From: Volvariella volvacea V23
Lineage: Eukaryota > Basidiomycota > Agaricomycetes > Agaricales > Pluteaceae
Direction: 5' to 3'
Length of the DNA stretch: 64,000 bases
Assembly (NCBI GenBank): GCA_000349905.1
Contig: KB722748.1
Coordinates: forward strand, 735,319 to 799,318
The notes beneath the pieces are model-generated. The model was not told where the DNA came from and did no database searches. It saw only the letters and a program-made list of their open reading frames with translations. The position numbers and the translations under genes were made by a program. Positions within the stretch are counted from its first letter, which is position 1; every line of letters starts with the position of its first letter. Below, in pieces: positions 46,870 through 57,567 of the stretch.

Positions 46870-48674
46870 CTAGAATATCCGCATGTCAGTCAAAGAAGAA
46901 TCATACGGTCGAGTCCGATCCAAGTCATCGTAATCAACCCCGGAATCGCTTTGAGGATGGGGACTCGGCGTGTTACTCGGCGTGGAGCCCGATGAGCAAC
47001 AAGAGTTTTGCATATCCGATCGAATGGCAAGATTGGGGGTCGATTGGAAGTGATGTTGCGTTATGGTTGAATACCTTGACAAGGGAATACCAGTTCGACC
47101 AGAACCAGTGCTCGGTGCGGACGTATCCTGATCGAGATCGAGGATGCCCCCAGCGGATGGATCAGGTTTTGTCGAAGACCTGGTAATGTCGAACAGTGGA
47201 TCATAGATATCGAGCGAGGTGAGGGAATTTGTCGATTGGGTATCGAGATTTTCGAACGCAATCGGGGGAAGAGATCCGAGGGGGCTATAGGTAGACTGTA
47301 AAGTCTGTGGATCTGACCAATCCGATGGGTCCGCAAAATGACTACTGGCTGCAGTGTTTTGATCGTCATTGGAGGCATTAATGCCTCGAGGATTTACATC
47401 TCGAGCATCAAGGGCGTCGTTCGACAATTGGAATCCAGTCCAGCGATTGCCATCGAGGGATGGATTGGCTTGCTCGATCTGTCGTATTAGCTCATTGAGC
47501 GCATCTTGCTCGTAGCTCATGACACCATCTGTCGGGGGCGGAAGCGATAAGATGGTGCAGTCCAGACAGGAGATGCACGTTGATGGGTTGCTGCAGGAAA
47601 GGAAAGCGGATGGCAATGGTAAAACATGGAAACCACGATGGTGAGCACAACCAGGACACTGGCAAGCTTCACCGCAGCCACAGTTGGAAAGGGGCAGGCC
47701 AAGATAAGGTGAACCAGCCATTGTTCCCCATTGATGGGGATTTGACTGAAGCGAGCGATTGAAGTCTGATGCGACACCCGAAGACTGGGGCTGGGGTGCA
47801 GCATACTCATGGGAGAAGTCATGGCCATAGCCCGGTCGGGGATAGGGGTTGAACATGTTCTCTGGGTGGTGGTGTGAGAATTTGTGCAGGACGGGGGACG
47901 AGGGGTTGTGGGAGATGGTCGATTGGGGCAAGGCGGGTGCTGGTGCGGGCCTGAGCGCCCGGTACCGCGCGCGAGCAAGTTCGTTCAGTTGTGTGTGCGT
48001 GGCGACGGGGGGTGTGGAGGAGAGCGCGCGCTTGGAGGTCGAGTCCCTGTGGGCGGAGGCCTTCCTGGGCGTGCAACAGGAGCAATCGCCGGCGAATCCA
48101 CAAATGCAGCCCAGCGCGCTGTCTAAAGCGTTATCAGCGACCGGACGGAAGGTGTGGACGAAGCGCATAGTGGAGCATACCGCTGCGCTCAGAGTCCGAG
48201 AGGGAAGCCTCTGAGGAAGTGTGGTCATTCGCGGCCATCGCTTCCTTCATGGCTTCGGGCAAGCCATGGGGAAACGCGGCGCGTTCTGGTACGACCCCGT
48301 TGCCTAGAGTGGGAAGCGATCTTTTGGATTAGACAACAAGGGTGGGTGGGACTAGTGGTGAACACACCTTTCTTCTGCGAGGTGTCGCCCTTTTCTGCAC
48401 AGCTGCACTTGACGTGGACCTGCTTCGTTTTGCGGAGCTCCCTGCAGTGGGAGCACTGGGTGATGGGCCTGCCCTTCTTCTTGATCTCGAAGAGAGGGCG
48501 GTCTGTGTGCTTGCATGTCGAGGACCTGTGGCCCTTGATGCAGGTCTCGCTGGGGCGGGTAAGCTAGCGAGGCGGGCAGGACAGAGGCGCCTCACCATGC
48601 GTATTTCTTGTTGTCGACGAGAACCTGCATGGACGGTGAGCGGAGAGAGAGAGAAGGGGATGGGATCTGACCAT
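46870..48674 (-). CDS. Copper-fist transcription factor (Mac1/Cuf1/GRISEA-like)
   Basis: Nuclear copper-responsive regulator. Five exons on the minus strand: 48674-48672 (ATG only), 48624-48596, 48549-48368, 48303-48181, 48122-46870; 1590 nt, 529 aa. The N-terminus VLVDNKKYACETCIKGHR, continuing STCKHTDRPL and KKKGRPITQCSHC, is the copper-fist DNA-binding domain with its zinc ligands and the GRP minor-groove motif. Further on are Cys-rich clusters: CICGFAGDCSCC, then CGCGEACQCPGCAHH (CxCx3CxCx2CxxH), close to the Mac1/Cuf1-type copper-sensing motif. The C-terminal half is acidic and Ser/Pro-rich, as expected for an activation region. Mac1/Cuf1 factors activate ctr genes when copper is scarce; a ctr gene lies at 2470. 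Whether this is the activator or Ace1-like type cannot be settled from sequence, but the CxC cluster favours Mac1/Cuf1. Confidence 0.9.
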
Positions 48675-51600
48675 GCTGAGTAAGATGTGCGTTGGAGTCG
48701 GTCCAACGCGATGGCGAATGTTATTGCAGCAAGTCGACAGCGATGGGGCTGCTGTTGCGCTCAACCGTCATCGGTGGACAGACTGGAGGTATATATCGCT
48801 GCTGGCCCGTGCCTCTGCTGGTGCTCTGCAAGATCGACGCACGGGCCTCGCACTGCCTTTTGTCCCAAGCAGCGCCAAACAACTGCCTTTTGCACGTTCT
48901 CTGCTGCGGCTCTGCCTCTCTGGGTATGTCTGATCTGACGTCATCAATCGAGAGCACAGACGGTATTTGGCCAGCTTTGCTGCGAGGCGCCATCCGTCCA
49001 GTCGTCTTCCCAACCACGTATTTGCGCGGTTTTTGCCAGAGGATGCCACTTCTGCCATCCTGCCTTCACACGCTTCTCTCGACTTATCTCGCTTGCGTGG
49101 TGGCGTCAGTTTCTCCGTTGCTGGCCCGACGTGCATCAGTGAACGAGGTCGCCGCCCCCGTCGACGTCGGGCACTCGTTGATGCCTGGACGCCATCGCGC
49201 GTTCCTGCCCCGCACCGAGGACGCCAGCTCAAGGCCCAAGCACCGGCACAAATGCCTCGTCTTTGCTTGGATTCCCTCCCAGGCTATCACCCGTGCACGG
49301 TGTTTCCGACACTCCGTCCCTCGTGCTATTTTCAACATGTTCTCCATTTCCGCCCTCTGCACCTGCCTTCATGTGGCTTGGGTGGTATTGGACATGTACG
49401 CTCATAAAGACTCCGAAAGGAGGTTCCTCCGACTCTTTTGTTCCACCGTGCGACGTAATCCCACTTGGCCCTCGCTTTGTCTTGTTCTTATCGAACCTTT
49501 GAGCCTGCGACACTGTCGATTATAAATTAACATTCCTGGTACAGCTTGGTTTACGGTCCGGGCAATTATCAGTCATTCCCTTGTCGGACATCACCACAAG
49601 CGCACTTCCGTAATTTCAAAACGGCGCTCCACTAGGTCGGTTGCAATCTGGGTAAGAACAGCTAGTCTGAGGGGTCTCACCAAGTGATTGTGGCAGATCC
49701 ACCGATCTCCGCGACACCGTCAAGGTGCACTTTGCTAACATCAACTCCATCCCGGAGATATGCCAGGATTAGTACGACCCAAGGCCCATTCTACCCTTTC
49801 CATTACGTGCTTGATTGAACTTACAGGCGAAATAACCTCATCACCTAGCATGATGCAGCCTTTGTTTAGAGTTCCTATCGGGGAATGAATGGTAGGCATT
49901 AGTGCGAGGACATTCTTATGGCTTAACCTGGTTCGCTAACCTTCCAGCACTATTCTGACAGGGCAAGTTAGATGGCAACGCCATTCCACACTTTATTGCC
50001 ATCACATCGGTGATGTACATGCATCGCCACTGGCACGGGCACAGCCATCCTGCATGACCAGGGCATCTCGAGAAAGTGGAATATATATAGCTATAACCAC
50101 AAGTAGTCTGGCAGGAGACGTGGATGGTCATCTGCACATGTGCACGCGCATTGCAATTCATCATGTCCGAGAGAATTGTAATGCAAGATCGGCGTCAAGT
50201 GAGTCTATGGACCTCAGATCTCCAGAGATCATCGATCTAGCGTAGTGCATCACCTTTCCTCGGTGTATCCAGTACTCAGACCTGTAACTGCTTCGAAACG
50301 ACCCAATACCCTACCTGACCGGGTTCAAGGTCAAGAGTCTCCAATCCTGAGATGACCCCCTGACCATGCCACGGGGAATAGTAAATGCAAATTGACCGGC
50401 TACTAACCATGGAGGCAGACCCGGAACGATTAGGCGATACCCCCAGAGTACGTGTCCCTTTCCAACACTCTCAAAAATCTCAAAGCCAGTTTTCCGCCCC
50501 GTCAACTGCTCAAGAAATTCGTCTGAATGTGCCCTCCACTCCTACCCAATCTGCAAGCCGGTCTGTTGCGAGTTTCGTCGTCGCCGTCTATCTTGATGTA
50601 GAGGTCGTCTTCTGCCATGGGTGATTTTTATGGGACGTTCTGCCTTCATTCAACTGCGCGAGTCCCGCCTACGTGTTGGCACCTTTACCAGCTTTCTTTG
50701 TGACCGACGGCAGGTGTTACGACTGCGCTGGACTCCAGCCAGGATGGACTGGAGGCTGTCGTTTCTCACTCCCGCGGGACAATCTAGGATATGTCCTTCT
50801 GCTCTTAGTGGGGTTGCAGCCGGGGTTGACTAGGCCTTTAGGCAGTTGTCGTTACGAATGGCATGTGCTCTTCTCTTCTGGCGTGACTAGATTGGATCAG
50901 TGCGTAGGCGAGGAGACTGCATTAATTTCGGGAGTGGTAAGAATGCAAATGTCGTGACGCACTTTCCTGCCAGCCAGAGTGTCTAGAAAGGCCTGGATAT
51001 GTTGAAGAGAAGCCAGAAGGCGGAAACAGCCCTGTATACGTGCCCTTCCTGTTGGTGGTAAACTAGTACTAGCCAATGGCAAATTTCGCGTACACGGAGG
51101 TGGGTATTGATTACTCCTGCTCGTTGACGTGGAGCGGGCAGAATATCTCAACCTTTATTAATCGCTCCCAGCAACGCAGGTGCGATGAATCTATCCGAGG
51201 AAATGGGGACGCAGTTTGCATTTCCTTTCAACTGGGCAAGATCGATGCAGATCCTCCTTTTACCTAACGGACCCTGTCCCATCTTCCCACCCTCGCAAAA
51301 AAGGCCTACGAAGGGGCCTTGAACAATTTGCTAGGGTTTCGTTGTCTGCTGCCAACGAGGGCTGCTATCGAAGCATGGCAGTGTAAATTGTCCGGCTACG
51401 TCCTAGGTTTACCTGCTCAAAATATCAAAATTAGCATATTGCCCTTTTAGGTACTCGCAAGACCGCCCTTACCCAATCCGCGGTGCGCCCTGTACAAGTG
51501 TTGTGGTCAAAACACCGATGGGGGTTCGTTCGACCATAACCCCCGCCAAAGCGGATCCTGGCATAGTACGTTGCTCCAAACCTCGTCTGGAGATTTCATC

Positions 51601-51982
51601 ACTTTACTATATACCATACCTGCAGGCCTGAGCCGCAGGCAGACCTTGACAAGCACGGTATCAAGATGTTGGGGCGTCAGCTTGCGCTTTGCGACGGTGA
51701 ACGATTTTCTTCCAACAACGGGATTTTATGCGAGTCTCGCCGACCCTACTTGTGCGATTCAGAGTGATGTATGGCTGTGCAAGGACGCCATTACGGCGAA
51801 TAATATTTTCCTGCTTGTATGCTCCATCTCTATTAAAGTGGTCGCAGCGGGGAATCAGGATTTTACATTAGCCAGGAAGTGGATAAAAATTTCGATCACT
51901 TGTTCTATGGGATGAGGGGGGCTGGTATATCTAGTACAACTAGGAAAACTTTTGGAACCAAGAACCAAATGTCGAGCAACGA
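48675..51982. other. Gene-poor 3.3 kb region
   Basis: No supportable gene. The left part (48675-49500) is the copper-fist upstream region; long open frames there on both strands overlap one another and begin mainly at non-ATG codons. From 49500 to 51980 only short frames occur, none recognisable. A TATATATAG motif at about 50083-50091 has no downstream ORF. Candidates are a long 5' leader, a non-coding RNA or decayed sequence. Confidence 0.4.
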
Positions 51983-53613
51983 TTAAGCACCATATCGTTG
52001 GATGAATCCTTTATGGAAAGTCACCAACTTGCTAACATACTCTTCAACTCCCGGGCATAAGCAAGTGAGGCGGTAATGCCATTCACCCTCCTTTTGTCCG
52101 AATCCACTACCAGGTACGACGCAAATACCAGTTTCGTCCAACAATTCCAATGCATACAAGGCGTCTGGAGCTTTGCCTAGTTTCTTTGCTGCTTCCCTTG
52201 CCTTTTCGGGTATCGTAATCTTGGGGAAGAGGTAGAGCGCTCCAGGTGAGTCGACGCAGAAGACGCCATCTAGAGCGTTTAGCCGTTCGGCCATGAGGCG
52301 AGTACGACCAGCTAAAGCTGCATGAATGGTGTCCGTCTCCTTCTTCCACAAGGCATAGCTCTCGTCACCAGGCTTAGGTGGACGAACCATGCAATCCACA
52401 CCAATTTGACCAGAGAGGGGAGGACAAAGTCCTACTGAAACCATCTTATAGATGAGCGCGATGATCTCGTCGGGGAAGTTTGTGCATTCGAAATAGCCAC
52501 CGCGACGACCACATTCACCTGACACACCCTTGGAGATGGAGTGGAATGAGACGAGAGGTACGGGGGACTGAAGTCGGGCGACGATCTTTTTGAAGGACGT
52601 GAAGGGGAATTGTTGGGCTCTGTGGAGGTTGACTTGGTAGACCTCATCTGCGAGAAGAACGAGGCTGTACTCTTCGCAGAGTTTGACAAGCTCCTCTTGG
52701 GTTTGTTCGTCCAGGAGTGCACCAGTCGGGTTGCCAGGGTTGATGATTACGAGAGCCCTGGGTGTGACGCCATCTTGCTTCGCCTTGTCGAGAGAAGCAC
52801 GGATTGATGCGACGGAGGTTGACCAGCCCGACTCTTCGTCGAGGTAGTAGGGCAAGGCGACGCCATTGTGTTGAGCGAGCGTGGCAGTGTACAGGGGATA
52901 CTGGGGTATGGGGATTAAAATACCAGCGGAGGGGTTGTTGATGAGCATGTTGATCAGTAGGGAAACACCAGCGGAGGCGCCGGCGGTTAGGAAGATGTGA
53001 TTGGGATTGGATGGGAAGCCGTCGCGCTCTAGAAAGACAAATGTGAGCTGAAGACGCGATAAAACGCGTTGTATGGACTTGCCTTGGATGAACTTGGCCA
53101 CATTCTTCCGGATGTAGGGGACACCCTGGCTGTGAGAATAGGCGCCGATGGAGCCAATCTCATCAGACAACTCCTTTGCACGGGCGACGACATCCTTTGG
53201 GAAGGCACCGGGTGCCAACTCGGCGAGAGCAGGCCACTCAGTCAAGGCAGCGATCTGCAGCGCAAAATGGTCAGGACGGTGCGAATGACAGAGGGGCGGC
53301 TGACCTGTCTGGTAAAGGTGATCGCAGGCTGATCTAAACCCTTTTGTTGGGGATTGCCGATGTTGGAGTTGATAATTCGACTGAATGGAAGCGTGTTGCT
53401 GGGGTTTTTAAGCTCCTCCCGATATTTTTCGGCCTTGATTGCGAGTTCACCGCGAACGGCATACTCGACCTTGAGGATGGCGGGGTTGAGGGAGCCAACA
53501 GTCAAGGTGCGCATTTGCAGAGATGATGGGGAGGGACGAGGAAGGGTTATCGATGAAGAAAAGCGGGAGCTGACACGGACAGCTGACTTGCTCAAGATAG
53601 CCACTGGACTCAT
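51983..53613 (-). CDS. Alanine aminotransferase (class I PLP-dependent)
   Basis: Converts alanine plus 2-oxoglutarate to pyruvate plus glutamate. Three exons on the minus strand: 53613-53305, 53254-53083, 53028-51983; 1527 nt, 508 aa. The start is the ATG at 53613; the frame extends upstream only to a GTG. The N-terminus is rich in Arg and Ser with no acids (VAILSKSAVRVSSRFSSS), consistent with a mitochondrial presequence. Family features: NIGNPQQKGLDQP near the start, NPGNPTGALL, LLADEVYQ, and the PLP lysine in SFHSISKGVSGECGRRGGY, typical of ALT rather than AAT. The second intron has a GC-AG boundary (donor at 53082). The gene is divergent from rrp9. Confidence 0.93.
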
Positions 53614-54196
53614 CTGGCTCTTTCGGGGCTCTTTCCGGAACTTGCAATCCACTCCGGCTCTGGCTCGACTCTGCCTGGTGTGCGGATGTTCTGAATCAGA
53701 GTTGGATAGCCGCTCGAAATTTTCAGATTCAGGTCTGGGGCACTGTGTTGGTCTGGAGGAACGCAGTAGAGTCAGGGAGCACCATCGTCGGTCTTATGCC
53801 TTCGGACGATCCTGTGAGCGAGGCAGCGCTTGTTCTATTTTGGAACCGCCCGGACTCCATTAATTAGCCGACTATATACTGGCACTTTGCATCACCACCT
53901 TGTGAATACAAAGCTTGGGTCTGTGCACCTCTCGGGGCGCCAAACATCTCACTTCAATCCACTTTACGGGAGGTAGTGATACTTTGTGTGGCATCTGCCT
54001 CGAACGGTTGACCTTTGGGTCGGGCAGAGCTGGACGTCATGCAATCACGCCTGGGTCTAGGCGAGAATTCAGATTTGCTGACCAGCGCAACCTGAAGGCG
54101 TCACGTCAGCGTCACACTGCTTCGATCCCGGGGCTGGCGCACAACAGGAGTAAACATGATCTCAAATTTTTGGGATATCGGAAACTGATCCAGAGT
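53614..54196. promoter_or_regulatory. Shared divergent promoter region of ALT and rrp9
   Basis: 583 bp between two divergent starts, so regulatory sequence of both genes must lie here. No clear TATA motif close to either ATG. Confidence 0.4.
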
Positions 54197-56076
54197 ATGC
54201 CTGACGCTTTCTTTGCTGCACGAAAGCGCAAGCGGTCATCCGCAACCTCGGCGTCTGCTGCCTCTTCAAAGACCCCTTCTGGGGCGCATCGAAACGGGTC
54301 GCAAAAGCAGGCTGCTCAAAAAAAGCGACCGAGACTCGAGAAGAAAGATGAGGAATTGGACTCGGGGGACAGTAGTGAGGGGGGCATTGAGGATATGGAC
54401 CTGAGAGGGGATGCGGACGAGGAGGCGTATGAGAGCGGTGACGAGGACGAAACAGAAACGCCGGCTGAGAAGCGTTTGCGTTTGGCCAAGCTATACCTCG
54501 AGAGTGTGAAGGAGAGTCTAGGTGTGTACACTGTCTATCTCTGACCCCAGATTGCTAATGCTGTGTCCAGCGGAAGGAGAATTTGATGCCGCAGAAATAG
54601 ACAAGGAAATTATTTCTTCACGACTAAAACAGGACGTGCTCGAGCACTCAGGCAAAGTCCATCTATTCGTTGCTGATTCGGTATGTACAAGTATGTCGAG
54701 ATTGTCTTGTGCTGTGTCGTTTCTGACAGATGTGCTAGTTTGATTGGTCCACACAACCTACCCAAATTATACGGACGCGGGGTCACCGCTATTCAGTGAC
54801 ATCTGCCGTCGCCTCAGAATCTGGAAAGGTTCTGTACACAGCGGGAAAGGAAGGGTCTATCGTCAAGTGGAATTTGCATACGGGCAAAAAATTGACCACA
54901 TTCTACAAAGTGCGGCCGACGGAGGGGAAGGGAAAGGGGAAAGCAATCGTGGATGCTACGCTGCGTGGACATACAGATGAAGTGTGGGCCTTGTCCTTGA
55001 GTGGTGACGGAAAATTATTAGCGAGTGGGGGGAAGGACCGGCGCGTGTGTGTTTGGGACGTTGAAAAAGAGGAGTGGATGCGGTCGTTCGCAGGACCCAT
55101 GTGCCATAAAGATTCTGTATCTGTGAGTTCTCGCTGCCAACACGTATCCCTGTGACTAATGATTTCCAGGCATTAGTTTTCCGGAAAGGAACCAATCAGC
55201 TGTATACTGCGTCCTTTGACCGGTCTGTAAAAGTGTTTGACTTGTCTCCATCTGTGATGGGTTATGTAGAGACATTATTCGGTCACCAGGACCAGATCCT
55301 TGGGCTGGACGCGTTGAGAGGGGAGACTTGTGTCAGTGTCGGTGCACGGGATAAGACTGCACGTTATTGGAAAATTGTCGAGGAGACGCAGCTAGTCTTT
55401 CGAGGAGGTGGAAAGAGTCGAATTCGAGAAGTGCTCGAGGGTCATCTAGGGGCTGAAGACGAGGGGGAGCCACGGACGGAGACGCAGAAATTCATCGAGG
55501 GTAGCCTCGAGTGCGTGGCTCTCATCGACGAGACGACGTTTGTGAGCGGTGGTGACACTGGGTAGGTGCCTCTCCGTTTCTGGTATTCTGGCTCTGACGG
55601 CTTCTAGTTCGATATGTCTATGGAACACGCAGAAAAAGAAGCCTGTGTTTACATACCCACTGGCCCATGGGCTGAGCGAGACCGTGTCAGAAACGGAGGG
55701 CTTGATTCGGACACCGCGCTGGGTGACGGCGGTCTCGGCTCTCCGGTATTCTGATCTCTTTGCGTCAGGTTCCTGGGATGGACATATACGGCTATGGAAG
55801 CTGGACTCGAAGCTAAAATCGTTTAGTCCACTGGGCTCGATATCGGCTCTTGGTGTCGTGAACTCGCTTCAGCTCGTCTCACCTCTGCAGGACTTTTGGC
55901 GGGATGCATCTTGGGCGTCGCGGGGAGACGAGGCACATGGACGGAGAGGATCGAGTCGGGCTGGCAGTATTGTGCTTGTCGCGGGGGTGGGGCAGGAGCA
56001 CAAGTTTGGGCGGTGGATCAAGGTGAAGGACGGGGCGGTGAACGGGTCGATAGTCGTAGCATTACATCCCCGCTAG
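54197..56076 (+). CDS. rrp9: U3 snoRNP WD40 protein Rrp9 (U3-55K)
   Basis: Nucleolar component of the U3 snoRNP needed for 18S rRNA processing. Five exons (54197-54521, 54571-54680, 54739-55122, 55170-55561, 55608-56076) give 559 aa. The N-terminus is basic (ARKRKRSS, nuclear localisation) then very acidic. The Rrp9 signature EKRLRLAKLYLESVKESL is followed by EIDKEIISSRLKQD and WD repeats: SIVKWNLHTGK, LRGHTDEVWALSLSGDG, RRVCVWDVEK, GHQDQILGLDALRGE, KTARYWKIVEETQLVFRGGG, GSIVLVAGVGQEHKFGRW at the C-terminus. These last elements are diagnostic of Rrp9. The start at 54197 is supported by the MPDAFF opening. Confidence 0.93.
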
Positions 56077-56245
56077 TGTAGTGAGCCAATCAAGGCAATA
56101 CAAGACAAACACGTCGGCTGCAGGATTGGCTTCATTCGTTCTGTATCAAACTAGACCTCAATCTAATATTTCACACTCGACTTGATTCGCTCGTTCTTAA
56201 CCCTTTTTTCCCCACGAAATTCGTCTTTCCCAAGTCCCCAGGCAC

Positions 56246-57515
56246 ATGCAGGCTGTCGACGCCCGAAGAGGCATCCGTCAAGACGCCTACGATCTCCGTG
56301 ACCAAATTCATCCCGACGATCACGTTCACATGCAGGCTCATGCCGACGCTGCCTCTGCAACCTACACCGACGACGAAGAACACTCCGTCCTCGAAGACGA
56401 CTCGGACGCCGACGAACGAGAAGACTACATGGACGACGAAGACGACGGCTCTTCCTCCCTCTCCGTTCCCAACGAGTCCATCGACTTCGACCTCGTCTAT
56501 TCCCTCCACAGCTTCGCTGCTACCGTCGAGGGCCAGGCCAATGTCGTCAAGGGCGACAGTTTGTATTTGATGGACGACAGCAACAGCTACTGGTGGCTTG
56601 TTCGCGTCCTCAAGACCCAAGAGGTCGGATATATACCCGCTGAAAATATTGAAACCCCCTTCGAGCGTCTCGCTCGTCTTAATAAACATCGTAATGTCGA
56701 TGTGAGTGCTTGCATTCTGGGCGGTCGCCCTCATGCTTATCCACCTCTGCTGCTAGCTTGCCTCTGCTACTCAAGCTGAACTCCAAGACCATCTCCATGC
56801 CTCTCAAGATCGTCTCCGCAACAATCTCAATTCCCGTGCTGGCAACACCCCGTCCCCCAACTCTCGGGGAAAAGACAAAACTCAACAATCAAAAAACGTC
56901 AACTTTCGTGCTGTATATCGTGTTTTCAGATACCCACCCGCCGTTTGGAACGAGGACGAGGAGGATGATGATGATGATGCAGAGTGGAGTGATTCGCCAT
57001 TTGAAGACGAGGACGAGGGTCTGGCGGCAGAAGAACAGATGCGTCGGGCAGAGGAGATCGGCATGGAGCCTGACGATGGAATGGAGTGGGACGACTCTGT
57101 AGCTGAGAGTATGCAATCTCAGCGAATGGCTCAACGCGAGCAAGAGCAGAGACAGATCTTGGCCCAGCAGCAGCAGCAGCAGCAGGCTCAGGCTCAGATT
57201 CAGCTGCAACAGCAGCAGCAGCAAGCCCTTGCCCAGCAACAGGCCCAGCAGCAGGCCCAGCAACAAGCCCAACAAGCCCAACAAGCCCAACAACTCCGTT
57301 CTCAATCCTCTCGCGAGCGCCTTCAGGCGCAGGATGCGCAATCCACGTCCCCTGGACCACGTCGCATCGACCCGGCAGAAGCCACAGAGACCCGCAAATT
57401 GACTGTTACTCCCACAATTGCGCGCGACGTAGAAACAACCGCTCCTACTACTTCGGGACCTCAACCTCTTGCTCCGAGCATCTTGTTACAGCAACAACAG
57501 CAGCAACAACAACAA

Positions 57516-57567
<52 letters not shown>

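Noticed and set aside
48692..49525. Long plus-strand open frame opposite the copper-fist upstream region
   Set aside because: No family features, several overlapping frames are equally long, and the composition is GC-rich, which makes chance open frames likely.
50083..50091. TATATATAG motif in the gene-poor region
   Set aside because: No ORF or other promoter element follows.
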